Source: Paenibacillus albus (GTDB taxonomy: Bacteria > Bacillota > Bacilli > Paenibacillales > Paenibacillaceae). Taken from it: a DNA stretch of 64,000 bases. The notes under the pieces were generated by a model. It was not told where the DNA came from. It saw only the letters and a program-made list of their open reading frames with translations, and made no database searches. This document shows, one piece after another, positions 1 through 8,062 of the stretch; within the stretch, counting starts at the first letter, position 1; every line of letters starts with the position of its first letter. Both the position numbers and the translations under genes were made by a program. The stretch is from contig NZ_CP034437.1 in the NCBI RefSeq assembly GCF_003952225.1, forward strand, positions 3,158,501-3,222,500, written 5' to 3'.

Positions 1-573
1 GGCGTACTCATTGTACTGCCGATTATGGTGCTTCAGAGAGGGCTCGTGCTGTGGCTCGGTGACAGTCCGCTCCTCTTCTCGTTTGGCATCTCGGCAGGCG
101 TGGAAGAGCTGGTCAAATGGTTCGTGCTGTACCATATTATTTTTAATCATACCGAATTTGATGAGCCATACGATGGCATCGTATACGCCGTTGCGATCTC
201 ACTTGGCTTCGCGACGGTTGAGAATGTACTTTATGCGGTATTCCAACCGGCGACAGTTGGCTCGCTGATCATTAGAGCGCTGCTGCCCGTGTCAGGGCAT
301 GCTTTGTTTGGCGTAACGATGGGCTACTATCTGGGGAAAGCCAAATTCGCGGAGAAGCCGAAGATGCTGCAATTTCTGAGCCTTGCTGCCTTAGTGCCTC
401 TGCTGGAGCATGGCATATACGATTGGATCATGGGCTCAGGCTCTACGTATTGGGCATGGTTCATCGTACCGCTTATGATATATCTGTGGATTAAAGGCGT
501 TCGCAAGATGAACCGGGCCAATGCCGGCTCGCCGTTCCGCATTCTGGGTCACGAAGAAGAGATTAAGCTTTAG
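1..573 (+). CDS. prsW: PrsW-family intramembrane glutamic protease (5' partial)
   Basis: The reading frame is open at the left edge, so the N-terminus lies outside the window; 190 residues are visible. The visible part is almost wholly hydrophobic helices. It carries the family's signature acidic and histidine motifs: AGVEELVKW (EExxK, about residue 35), GFATVEN (FxxxE), SGHALFG and HGIYDW. PrsW proteins are membrane proteases; in B. subtilis PrsW makes the first cut in the anti-sigma-W factor RsiW during envelope stress. The gene sits just ahead of ypeB, as in B. subtilis. The assignment to the family is firm; the substrate here is inferred and unknown. Confidence 0.9.
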   Translation, partial: GVLIVLPIMVLQRGLVLWLGDSPLLFSFGISAGVEELVKWFVLYHIIFNHTEFDEPYDGIVYAVAISLGFATVENVLYAVFQPATVGSLIIRALLPVSGHALFGVTMGYYLGKAKFAEKPKMLQFLSLAALVPLLEHGIYDWIMGSGSTYWAWFIVPLMIYLWIKGVRKMNRANAGSPFRILGHEEEIKL

Positions 574-622
574 GATTTCCGTCCATAATAAGGGAAAAAG
601 TAATAAATCCCAGGAGGTATCC

Positions 623-781
623 ATGATTTCGGCTCGTGTTAAAGTGGCGATTCGGTGCAATTTGTGCGGTGAGAAGTTCGTTCTTCGAGGTCGCAGAGAG
701 AAAGACAAGATCGATACCGGCTTCAAACAATGCTTATGCAATAACATCAATGATTTTGACGTGGAAGAGGTCGCTTTATAA
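623..781 (+). CDS. Small cysteine-rich protein (hypothetical)
   Basis: This is a 52-residue protein starting at an ATG seven bases behind a clear AGGAGG ribosome binding site; a longer in-frame extension to 521 would overlap prsW and has no such site. It has a CNLC pair near residue 12 and a CLC pair near residue 38, a spacing that would suit a small zinc ribbon or redox site. The rest is polar and charged, with no signal peptide. It is not recognised as a known family. It lies between prsW and ypeB, where B. subtilis carries sleB. The hairpin at 824-879 could serve as its terminator. Confidence 0.7.
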   Translation: MISARVKVAIRCNLCGEKFVLRGRREKDKIDTGFKQCLCNNINDFDVEEVAL

Positions 782-818
782 CAAGCCCAAATCCGCAAAC
801 AGGATATGTTTCCAATTA

Positions 819-849
819 TGAATAAAGCTCCTTTCGGCAAACCAAACTA
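819..849 (+). promoter_or_regulatory. Sigma-G-like promoter for ypeB
   Basis: TGAATA at 819-824 and CAAACTA at 843-849, 18 bases apart, match the forespore sigma-G consensus (TGAATA, then CATACTA) with one mismatch. Transcription would start near 856. The B. subtilis sleB-ypeB operon is known to be forespore expressed, so a sigma-G promoter fits the gene. Sigma-F recognises a similar sequence and cannot be excluded. Confidence 0.6.
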
Positions 850-879
850 ACACCAGGTTTTGCATACGAAAGGAGCTTT
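824..879 (+). promoter_or_regulatory. Long hairpin covering the ypeB ribosome binding site
   Basis: A perfect 13-base inverted repeat (824-836 with 867-879) is extended inward by GCAAACC at 837-843 pairing with GGTTTTGC at 856-863. The right arm contains the AAAGGAG ribosome binding site of ypeB. The hairpin ends in only four T residues, so it could also act as a weak terminator for the upstream small gene. The sigma-G start point falls inside the loop. Confidence 0.65.
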
Positions 880-885
880 TGCCAT

Positions 886-2220
886 ATGTATCGTCGATTG
901 AGCGCTATCCTTTTTCCGGTGATGACGCTGTTCTTCATCGGCTCAATCTATTGGGGCTATCAAGAGCATCAGGAGAAGAACTCCATTCTGATTAAAGCTG
1001 AGAACCAGTACCAGCGGGCATTTCATGATCTGTCGTACCATGTTGATCAGCTGCATCGGGAGCTTGGCAATACGCTGGCGGTGAACAGTACGTCGCAAGC
1101 GTTCCACCGCAAAGGACTGGTGAATGTATGGCGGCTTACGAGCGAGGCGCAGAACGAGATTAACCAGCTGCCGCTTACGCTGCTGCCGTTCAGCAAGACG
1201 GAGGAGTTTTTATCGAAAATCGCTAACTTCTCCTATAAAACGTCGGTTCGGGATTTAAGCAAAAGTCCGCTGTCCCCTGCTGAGTTCAAGACGCTGAAGA
1301 CGCTGTATCAAGACTCGGATGACATTTCCAAATCGCTTTACGGTGTGCAGGATAAAGTTATCGCGAACAATTTGCGCTGGATGGACGTTGAAATTGCGCT
1401 AGCTACCGAGAAATCGACGCTGGACAACACGATTATCGATGGCTTCAAGACTGTGGATAAGAAGGTTAGCGAATATCCGGAAATCAACTGGGGTCCTTCG
1501 GTTGCCAGCATGTACGAGAAACGGACCGTGAAGATGCTCGCAGGCAAGAAGAGTACGCCGGAGGATATTAAGCGGCTCGCTGCGAAGTTTCTGAAGCTGG
1601 ATGATCCGAAGGGCATTCGCATCGCAGAGAACGGTAAAGGAACGGAATATGAATCGTATTCGGCTACATACAAAGAGAATGGCGCTGACAATCCGATCGA
1701 GCTCGACTACACTCAGCGCGGCGCTCAACTGATCTGGTACGAGAATCCGCGCAATGTCGGCAAAGCTGTCGTATCGGTCGAAGATGCGAAGCAGAAGGCT
1801 GCTGATTTTCTCGCCAGACATGGCTATCCGAAGATGAAAGCCATCACGTATGACAAAAACGATTCGACGGCTATATTCACTTGTGTGACGAATCAGAATG
1901 GCGTGCTTATCTATCCGGAGAAGCTGACGGTCAAGATTGCGCTGGATAATGGCGAGGCGGTTGGCCTGCAGGCTGCAGATTACGTCTACGAGCATCGTAA
2001 GCGGAACCTACCGAAGCCGAAGCTGATGAGTGCGGAAGCTCGCGCCGTGCTGAATCCAGAATTCAAGGTGAAGAAAGAGCAAATGTCGCTGATTGATAAT
2101 GACTTAGGCGAAGAAGTGCTTTGCTATGAGTTTGTTGGTAATATTAACCGTGTACTGTACAAAATTTACGTAAATGCGGTAACCGGCGTCGAAGAATCCA
2201 TCGAACAAATGCCGGAGTAA
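886..2220 (+). CDS. ypeB: Germination protein YpeB
   Basis: The protein has 444 residues, close to the usual length of YpeB (about 450). One membrane segment lies at residues 5-25, followed by a long helical region and two PepSY-like repeats in the C-terminal half. In B. subtilis YpeB sits at the spore inner membrane and is needed to place and stabilise the cortex-lytic enzyme SleB. The start follows AAAGGAG by nine bases. The usual partner gene sleB, normally directly upstream, is absent here, so SleB must be encoded elsewhere or be replaced. Expression is probably in the forespore, from the sigma-G-like promoter upstream. Confidence 0.92.
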   Translation: MYRRLSAILFPVMTLFFIGSIYWGYQEHQEKNSILIKAENQYQRAFHDLSYHVDQLHRELGNTLAVNSTSQAFHRKGLVNVWRLTSEAQNEINQLPLTLLPFSKTEEFLSKIANFSYKTSVRDLSKSPLSPAEFKTLKTLYQDSDDISKSLYGVQDKVIANNLRWMDVEIALATEKSTLDNTIIDGFKTVDKKVSEYPEINWGPSVASMYEKRTVKMLAGKKSTPEDIKRLAAKFLKLDDPKGIRIAENGKGTEYESYSATYKENGADNPIELDYTQRGAQLIWYENPRNVGKAVVSVEDAKQKAADFLARHGYPKMKAITYDKNDSTAIFTCVTNQNGVLIYPEKLTVKIALDNGEAVGLQAADYVYEHRKRNLPKPKLMSAEARAVLNPEFKVKKEQMSLIDNDLGEEVLCYEFVGNINRVLYKIYVNAVTGVEESIEQMPE

Positions 2221-2236
2221 CGAGCTTAGGAATAGA

Positions 2237-2270
2237 GGCGTGCATCTGCCCGGATGCGCGTCTTTTCTTT
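2237..2270 (+). terminator. Rho-independent terminator after ypeB
   Basis: GCGTGCATC pairs with GATGCGCGTC around a short loop, followed by a T-rich run to 2270. Confidence 0.65.
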
Positions 2271-2339
2271 ATTTTGAGGCTCTTCCCCAAATTTCGACAG
2301 CCTATGCTATAATCGAACTATTGGAGGGGGGAAGCCTAG

Positions 2340-2993
2340 ATGCTGCCAAAGATAAACCAGTTTCTATTCTTGCATGTCGCTTCTTCCGATGAAGAGGAAT
2401 CCGCAATTGAGTACAAGTCTAGAATTGCTGATATTGACGGAGAAGAGCTTCTGATTGAAGTGCCGATCTTGGAGAAGACGGGGCGCTTGAAACGTTTATT
2501 TCTCGGGGATGAAATTTCCGCTTACTTCGTTACTGAAGAAGGCGTAAAGAACTATTTTAACAGCCATGTACTAGGCTTTATGGAGGACGGAGTTAGGCTG
2601 ATCCGCATTCGCAAGCCGGAGCTGGAATCCATTACGAAGGTGCAGCGCCGTAACTTCTTGCGTGTTGCAGCTGACCTGGAAATTGCAGTCAAGCTGGCGA
2701 GTCAAATCCGTATTCTTGGCATAACCGACGACGTTGGCGGCGGTGGGATTTCGTTCTTGATTGACGGGAAGTGGCCGATCAAGCAAGGTATGGATCTCGA
2801 TTGCTGGCTGCTTGTGCCATACCGGAATGGCTCGATTGATCATTCGCAGTTCAAAGCGGAGGTCGTTCGTGTCAAGCCGCTCGAGAGCGGCAAGAACCAG
2901 GTCATGGCAAAGTTCTCGAATATCAATGACAGCGAGAGACAGCGCATCATTCGTTATTGCTTCGAACGCCAGCTGGATTTCCGCAAGAGATAG
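2340..2993 (+). CDS. ypfA: PilZ-domain flagellar brake protein YpfA
   Basis: At 217 residues it matches YpfA/YcgR-type proteins: an N-terminal YcgR-like beta domain (about 1-95) and a C-terminal PilZ domain (about 98-215). PilZ domains bind cyclic di-GMP; in B. subtilis YpfA (DgrA) slows flagellar rotation on binding it. The arginine motif is intact (RRNFLRV, about residue 103). The second motif, normally D/N-x-S-x-x-G, reads DVGGGG, so the serine is glycine. This could weaken nucleotide binding. The start follows TTGGAGGGGGG. Its position between ypeB and ypfB/cmk is as in B. subtilis. Confidence 0.87.
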   Translation: MLPKINQFLFLHVASSDEEESAIEYKSRIADIDGEELLIEVPILEKTGRLKRLFLGDEISAYFVTEEGVKNYFNSHVLGFMEDGVRLIRIRKPELESITKVQRRNFLRVAADLEIAVKLASQIRILGITDDVGGGGISFLIDGKWPIKQGMDLDCWLLVPYRNGSIDHSQFKAEVVRVKPLESGKNQVMAKFSNINDSERQRIIRYCFERQLDFRKR

Positions 2994-3100
2994 TACATAG
3001 AAGCCAGTTATCCAAGTGCATAAGGATTGCCACGTGTGGAAAAGCTAGCCTTAATCTCGAGAAGCTGCGCTTAGCTTCGAATAAGAGGAGGCTATTTTTC

Positions 3101-3277
3101 TTGGTTGACCGATCTCAGGGGCACTATGAGGCTACGATCGATAACATGACGAAAGTACTCAAGAAGATTATAATTGTACTGCTTGCCGCAATCCTCCTAA
3201 GTCAGCTCGCACTGCAGGTTCCTGCGGTTCGATTATGGGTGACAGGCGTCGATCGGCTGGAGGGAACTCCTTTCTAG
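3101..3277 (+). CDS. ypfB: YpfB-like small membrane protein (DUF5359-type)
   Basis: This 58-residue protein starts at a TTG ten bases behind AGAGGAGG; the ATG at 3146 would give a shorter form without a good binding site. The core is one hydrophobic helix (KKIIIVLLAAILLSQLAL) followed by a short exposed tail. Its place between ypfA and cmk and its length match ypfB of B. subtilis. Function is unknown in the family. The assignment rests mainly on position and topology. Confidence 0.65.
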   Translation: MVDRSQGHYEATIDNMTKVLKKIIIVLLAAILLSQLALQVPAVRLWVTGVDRLEGTPF

Positions 3278-3293
3278 CAGGCACCCATGTTCT

Positions 3294-3322
3294 TTGCACT
3301 TGGGTAGGTGCTGTGGTATAAT
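3294..3322 (+). promoter_or_regulatory. Sigma-A promoter for cmk
   Basis: TTGCAC at 3294-3299 and a perfect TATAAT at 3317-3322 are 17 bases apart. Transcription would start near 3329, only a few bases before a terminator-like hairpin. Confidence 0.75.
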
Positions 3323-3332
3323 TTTCACTATC

Positions 3333-3353
3333 GCAGGCAGAGCCTGCTTTTTT
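3333..3353 (+). terminator. Terminator-like hairpin just after the cmk promoter
   Basis: GCAGGC and GCCTGC flank a three-base loop and are followed by six T residues. It probably ends transcription coming from ypfA-ypfB; it also lies at the very 5' end of the cmk transcript. Confidence 0.65.
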
Positions 3354-3397
3354 AATGGCGATTAGCGCAAGGTAGCAGTCAAGGAGGCTAACACAAG

Positions 3398-4099
3398 TTG
3401 GGCATGGATGGGGGAAACATGAGCAGCCGCATTAATGTGGCGATCGACGGTCCAGCAGGTGCAGGCAAGAGCACCGTCGCCCGCAAAGTCGCGCAGCAGT
3501 TAGGATATGTCTACATAGATACAGGCGCGATGTATCGGGCTGTCGCTTATGCGGCGAATCGGGCCGGTATTCCGGCTAGCGACGCAGCAAGGCTGTCAGA
3601 GCTCATGACAACGGTTGAGATTTCGCTCGAACCAGGAGCAGACGGACAGCTTGTCCGCTTGAACGGCGAGGATATCACGACAGCGATCAGATCGCGAGAA
3701 GTGACCTTGCAGGTATCTGAGATCGCATCTCACGAATCGGTTCGCATCAAACTCGTTGAGATGCAGCGAGGACTTGCAGCAATGAAAGGCATTGTCATGG
3801 ATGGACGCGATATTGGTTCACATGTGCTCCCGAATGCGGAAGTGAAGGTGTTTCTAATTGCCAGCGCCCGTGTCAGAGCGCTTCGCAGGTTCCAGGAGTT
3901 AAGCGGAAGCGAGATTGTGCCGCTTGAACAACTGGAGAAAGAAATCGTCGAACGTGACCGGAGCGACGAGAGCAGACAGATATCTCCGCTAACCTGTGCG
4001 AAGGATGCTGTAGTTGTTGACAGTACAGAGCTGTCAATCGACCAAGTTGTCACAGTTATTCTAGACTTATGCCGAACCAAAACGGTGGAGGCGAAGTAA
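3398..4099 (+). CDS. cmk: Cytidylate kinase
   Basis: This P-loop kinase converts CMP and dCMP to the diphosphates. The Walker A motif GPAGAGKST follows the first strand (IDGPAGAGKS), the IDTGAMYRA substrate motif comes next, and the length (about 230 residues) is typical of bacterial Cmk. The TTG start used here lies ten bases behind AAGGAGG; the ATG at 3419 is a good alternative that would remove seven residues and match the usual N-terminus better. Next comes plsC after a three-base gap, so the two are probably cotranscribed. Confidence 0.95.
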   Translation: MGMDGGNMSSRINVAIDGPAGAGKSTVARKVAQQLGYVYIDTGAMYRAVAYAANRAGIPASDAARLSELMTTVEISLEPGADGQLVRLNGEDITTAIRSREVTLQVSEIASHESVRIKLVEMQRGLAAMKGIVMDGRDIGSHVLPNAEVKVFLIASARVRALRRFQELSGSEIVPLEQLEKEIVERDRSDESRQISPLTCAKDAVVVDSTELSIDQVVTVILDLCRTKTVEAK

Positions 4100-4102
4100 A
4101 CT

Positions 4103-4681
4103 ATGATATACAACATCTGCCGTGGCCTGCTTCGCATCATCTACGCCGTCTGTTTCAGATTTGAAGCGACGGGGCTGGAGAACATACCTGCCGAAGGGCC
4201 AGTCGTTCTTTGTTCCAATCATATCAGCCTGTTTGACCCGCCGACCGTAGGCACGAAAGTGAATCGCAAGGTGCACTACATGGCCAAGGCGGAGCTCTTC
4301 GAAGTCCCGCTGTTCGGCAAGTTCATTCGAACGCTTGGCGCTTTTCCGGTGAAACGGGGCGGTGTCAGCAAGGATGCAATCCGGAACGCGATAAACCTGC
4401 TGAAGGAAGGCAATGTGATGGGGATCTTCCCCGAAGGAACAAGAAGTGCCGGTGACAACAGTGCAGGCAAGAAAGGGGCTGCGATGATCGCGCTCCGAAG
4501 CGGTGCTGTCGTAATCCCGGTGGCCATTATCGGTCGCTATCGTTTATTCCGTAAGATGCGCATTAAGTATGGCAAGCCTATTGATATGACGGCCTTTATT
4601 CAAGATTCATCATCTGATGTGCTTGAGCGAGTAACCGACACCATTATGGCGAGAATTCGCGCAATGGTGAAGGAAGGGTAA
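4103..4681 (+). CDS. plsC: 1-acyl-sn-glycerol-3-phosphate acyltransferase
   Basis: The protein has 192 residues and the two PlsC motifs: NHISLFD (HxxxxD catalytic pair, about residue 36) and FPEGTRS (about residue 110). PlsC adds the second acyl chain to lysophosphatidic acid at the membrane in phospholipid synthesis. It follows cmk closely; the same arrangement of cmk, plsC and the S1 protein gene is common in Firmicutes. Other phospholipid genes (plsY, gpsA) lie a few kilobases downstream. Confidence 0.93.
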   Translation: MIYNICRGLLRIIYAVCFRFEATGLENIPAEGPVVLCSNHISLFDPPTVGTKVNRKVHYMAKAELFEVPLFGKFIRTLGAFPVKRGGVSKDAIRNAINLLKEGNVMGIFPEGTRSAGDNSAGKKGAAMIALRSGAVVIPVAIIGRYRLFRKMRIKYGKPIDMTAFIQDSSSDVLERVTDTIMARIRAMVKEG

Positions 4682-4780
4682 GTATAAAAGTGTTTTAGGC
4701 GGTGCGCCTGCAAGATGTGTTTCAATCTGAGGCCGCACGTTTAAATAAAGTTGGGGTATGAATTGAGGAGGTAATTTCAA

Positions 4781-6025
4781 ATGTCAGAAGAAACAAATGT
4801 ACAAGAATCCGCAGTAGCGGAAAGCCAAGAAGCGATGGACAATTTCGTGTCCTTGAAAAAAGGGGACACCGTTAATGGTACGATCGTCAAAATCGAAGAT
4901 AACCAAGTGTTCGTTAGCCTTGGATATAAATATGACGGCGTTATTCCCCTCCGTGAGCTTTCCTCCGTACAGCTTGGCAACGCAGCAGAAGCTGTTCAAG
5001 TTGGCCAAGAAGTGCAACTGAAAGTCGTTAGCATTGACGACGGCAAAGAAAAGCTCGTTCTTTCCAAGAAAGCAATCGACAGCGAGAGCGCTTGGGATAC
5101 TCTTCAAGCACGCTTCGATTCCGGCGAAGTATTCGAAGTATCTGTCGCTGACGTAGTAAAAGGCGGCCTTGTTGCCGATGTTGGCGTACGCGGATTCATT
5201 CCAGCTTCCATGGTGGAGCGTCATTTCGTAGAAGATTTCAGCGACTACAAAGGTCGCACGCTTCGCGTGAAAGTGAAAGAAATCGATAGAGAAAACAACA
5301 AAGTAATCCTTTCTGCGAAAGAAGTGCTTGACGCAGAATTCGAACAAAATAAACAAAGCATCATCAGCGGCCTGCAAATCGGTCAAGAGCTTGATGGTAC
5401 AGTTCAACGGTTGACTCCGTTCGGCGCATTCGTTGATATCGGCGGCATCGACGGCCTCGTTCACGTATCCGAGCTGTCCTGGCAGCATGTTGCACATCCG
5501 AAGGATGTTGTAGCAGAAGGCCAATCCGTACGCGTGAAAGTACTTAAAGTTGATCCGGCTAACGGCAAGATCAGCCTAAGCATCAAAGCAGCGCAACCAG
5601 GTCCTTGGGAGCAATCCGGCGGCCAATTCAATATCGGCGATATCGTAACAGGTACTGTTCGCCGCATTGTGAGCTTCGGCGTATTCGTTGAAATCGCGCC
5701 TGGCGTTGAAGGCTTGGTACACATTTCGCAGCTTGCACACCGTCATGTAGCAACTCCGAACGAAGTTGTTCAAGAAGGTCAAGAAGTGAAAGCGAAGATT
5801 CTTGATTTCAACCCTGCTGAGAAGCGTGTATCCCTCAGCATTAAAGAAACTGAGGAAGCTCCTGAGCAAGCTCCTCGCCCGGAAAGAGAGCGCGGCGAAC
5901 GCGGCGAGCGTGCACCACGCCAGCCTAAAGTCGAGCTGAACAACCCGAACGTATCACTTAGCAACGAGAGCATGAGCTTCACGCTTGCAGAGCGTTTCGG
6001 CGATAAGCTGAGCAAATTGAAATAA
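4781..6025 (+). CDS. ypfD: S1 RNA-binding domain protein (RpsA homologue, YpfD)
   Basis: The 414-residue protein contains four S1 domains, at about residues 22-92, 108-175, 192-260 and 277-346, each with the family pattern G-x-V-x-x-I/V...FGAFVDI...GLVHVSEL. A charged, arginine-rich tail (about 365-390) follows. It resembles ribosomal protein S1 but has fewer domains than the six of E. coli S1, as is usual in Bacilli, where it is not a tightly bound ribosomal protein. A role in mRNA binding is inferred. AGGAGG precedes the start and a strong terminator follows. Confidence 0.92.
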   Translation: MSEETNVQESAVAESQEAMDNFVSLKKGDTVNGTIVKIEDNQVFVSLGYKYDGVIPLRELSSVQLGNAAEAVQVGQEVQLKVVSIDDGKEKLVLSKKAIDSESAWDTLQARFDSGEVFEVSVADVVKGGLVADVGVRGFIPASMVERHFVEDFSDYKGRTLRVKVKEIDRENNKVILSAKEVLDAEFEQNKQSIISGLQIGQELDGTVQRLTPFGAFVDIGGIDGLVHVSELSWQHVAHPKDVVAEGQSVRVKVLKVDPANGKISLSIKAAQPGPWEQSGGQFNIGDIVTGTVRRIVSFGVFVEIAPGVEGLVHISQLAHRHVATPNEVVQEGQEVKAKILDFNPAEKRVSLSIKETEEAPEQAPRPERERGERGERAPRQPKVELNNPNVSLSNESMSFTLAERFGDKLSKLK

Positions 6026-6042
6026 TTGCTTTAAGTTATTAG

Positions 6043-6077
6043 AAGAGCTGTCCCCTTTGCGGGGCAGCTCTTTTTTT
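6043..6077 (+). terminator. Rho-independent terminator after ypfD
   Basis: GAGCTG-T-CCCC pairs with GGGGCAGCTC (one bulged base), followed by seven T residues. Confidence 0.9.
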
Positions 6078-6166
6078 ATTTGGCCGATGTCTCTGCCGGA
6101 TAGCTCCTACATTGGATTAGGTTCACCATTTGCAGCGCATAATAGGGCAATGAGGTGAAACCAATC

Positions 6167-6793
6167 GTGAATGATGGATTTATTGCGTTCTGGCTGCTCT
6201 CGATGGCGGTTATTTTGTACATGACCGGCTGGAAGGAGCATGTAGCGGACGGAGTTCCGCGCAGAGCTATCGTGTACTTTATCTTATTCGCGCTGCTGCT
6301 GCACTACGTTCAGCTGACGATTGGCGAAGATACGGCTATTACAGGCAGTGCAATCCTTGCATTGACATTAGCGGCTGCGCTCTTGATCGCCATGCGAAAT
6401 ATCGGTGTCATGCTCTTTACCTTGTTCTCCGCACTGTTGACCGGATTTATGTGGATGTGGATGCGCTATATCTACGGCATGGATCCTGTGTTTATCGTCG
6501 TTCACCCCGTTTGGGATGGTCCGCTTCTGGCAGGCTTGTTCGCAGGACTGCTTGCAGAGCGGTTTAAAACCCAATTCATTATTGTCGTGCTCGCCGCAGT
6601 GCTCTCAGAAGGTAATCATCTGCTGAGTCCGTTAGGGTTAACGAAACCGCTTGTGATTGGCACCGCAACATGGTGGGATGGTCTGGTCATCGCTTTGTGT
6701 GCAGCAAGATTGACAGGGAATGTGAAGCATTGGCTGAAAGAGAAGACGCTCCGCATGCTGGAGAGTCGTGGTGAAAGGGGAGGGAGCGCGTAA
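6167..6793 (+). CDS. yphA: YphA-like integral membrane protein
   Basis: This is a 208-residue protein with about six or seven hydrophobic helices and a basic C-terminal tail. The GTG at 6167 is preferred because GAGGTGA lies eight bases upstream; the GTG at 6155 is part of that binding site. Its position between the S1-protein gene and der matches yphA of B. subtilis. No enzymatic motif is visible and the family has no known function. It is probably cotranscribed with the following YIEGIA gene, three bases downstream. Confidence 0.75.
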   Translation: MNDGFIAFWLLSMAVILYMTGWKEHVADGVPRRAIVYFILFALLLHYVQLTIGEDTAITGSAILALTLAAALLIAMRNIGVMLFTLFSALLTGFMWMWMRYIYGMDPVFIVVHPVWDGPLLAGLFAGLLAERFKTQFIIVVLAAVLSEGNHLLSPLGLTKPLVIGTATWWDGLVIALCAARLTGNVKHWLKEKTLRMLESRGERGGSA

Positions 6794-6796
6794 CCG

Positions 6797-7744
6797 ATGT
6801 TTGATCTCAATCATATTTGGACGGATTTGAAAGCAGGCCATCCGCATCATGTATTGTTTGGCATACTGCTTGGCGTTGCTTTTGGCATAACGGCGAGGCT
6901 CTCGATGCTGCGAACGGATTACCGGCAATATCCGACGTATCCGCATGGGCGCATCATTCATATCGCGCTCGGTGTAATTGCAGCAGCGCTTGGCGCAGTA
7001 GCGGTTCCGGCGATGTATAAGAAGGATTTCACGGCGATTACGTTCTTGACGCTGGCAGCGCAGCAGTTCCGCGATGTCCGTAACATGGAGCGGGAGACGC
7101 TCACGAAGATTGACAGCATGGAGCTCGTGTCACGAGGGTCTACCTATATCGAAGGAATCGCGATGGTATTCGAAGGGCGCAACTATCTTGTAATTTTGTC
7201 CGCGCTGCTCACCAGCTTGGCTTCGTTATCGCTCGGGCTTCCTTTTGGCGTCATTATGGGGATCCTCTCGTTGATGCTCGTCAATCGGTTGAAATCCGGT
7301 AAGTCCATATCGCATATTGCAAAAGCAGAGATAGCGCCAATCGTGATTAACGGGCCGGATCTGCTCGTCGGCGATATTTACATAATGAACGTCGGACTTA
7401 AAGAGAATCAGAAGCTGATCGCGGAGCGCGGCCTCGGCATTATTCTGAAGCCGTACAATCCGAACGGGAAAGCGACACTGAGCAATCTCGGCCAGCGGCA
7501 AGCGATTCTATTCGATCTATGTACGATCCTTGGCGTTCATCGCGACGATGGCGAGCCAGCGCTTGTACCGCTTGCGAAGCTCGATATGCGAGATGGGCGT
7601 CTTGCGATCTTCCTGCTGCCGCATGAGCTGGATCCGGAGAAAGCGATTAAGGTCGTCCAGAAGGTGCCGATTCTGGAATCAGCGGTGCGGATGCCGACAG
7701 AGGCGAGCGTAAATAAGCAGGAAGGAGAACGGCAGCATGTCTAA
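6797..7744 (+). CDS. YIEGIA-family membrane protein
   Basis: The 315-residue protein contains the family signature YIEGIAMVFEGRNYL (about residue 115). Membrane segments are visible at about 15-32, 54-73 and 128-160, and a soluble C-terminal domain follows (about 180-300). The family is confined to spore-forming Firmicutes and its role is not established. A small gene overlapping its 3' end encodes the partner that databases call the capping complex subunit for YIEGIA. Together they suggest a two-protein membrane complex; its task cannot be read from the sequence. Confidence 0.8.
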   Translation: MFDLNHIWTDLKAGHPHHVLFGILLGVAFGITARLSMLRTDYRQYPTYPHGRIIHIALGVIAAALGAVAVPAMYKKDFTAITFLTLAAQQFRDVRNMERETLTKIDSMELVSRGSTYIEGIAMVFEGRNYLVILSALLTSLASLSLGLPFGVIMGILSLMLVNRLKSGKSISHIAKAEIAPIVINGPDLLVGDIYIMNVGLKENQKLIAERGLGIILKPYNPNGKATLSNLGQRQAILFDLCTILGVHRDDGEPALVPLAKLDMRDGRLAIFLLPHELDPEKAIKVVQKVPILESAVRMPTEASVNKQEGERQHV

Positions 7745-7922
7745 AATTGTCGCGATTATTACGATGGAGCATGAGAAGGTGGCCGGCGGCGCTCCAATCT
7801 TTGTTGAGCCTGATGAAGAGAAGCGTGAGGCGACCGCGTTTCTGCTCGAGAAAATATTGGATGCGGCCGTGCACGATTTGAAGAACGGGTGCTTTATTCT
7901 GGTCAGTCATCACCAAACATGA
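7737..7922 (+). CDS. Small partner of the YIEGIA protein
   Basis: This 61-residue soluble protein starts eight bases inside the end of the YIEGIA gene, behind a GAAGGAGAA ribosome binding site, so translation is probably coupled. It begins with a beta strand (KIVAIITM) and contains a central acidic segment (VEPDEEKREAT). Database annotation knows such genes beside YIEGIA genes as a capping complex subunit; I assign it on size, position and overlap. Biochemical function is unknown. A weak GC stem with six T residues follows at 7929-7948. Confidence 0.7.
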   Translation: MSKIVAIITMEHEKVAGGAPIFVEPDEEKREATAFLLEKILDAAVHDLKNGCFILVSHHQT

Positions 7923-8062
7923 AATGTTAGCCATTCCGGCTGTTTTTTGCTATGATGGTAGGCGTGAGTATTTGAGGTAGCCAATCTTTACTAACAAATT
8001 GGGTGCTGCTGTCACATAAGTCTCATCATCATAGTCGGCAAGAGAATTTGAGGAGTGAAACT

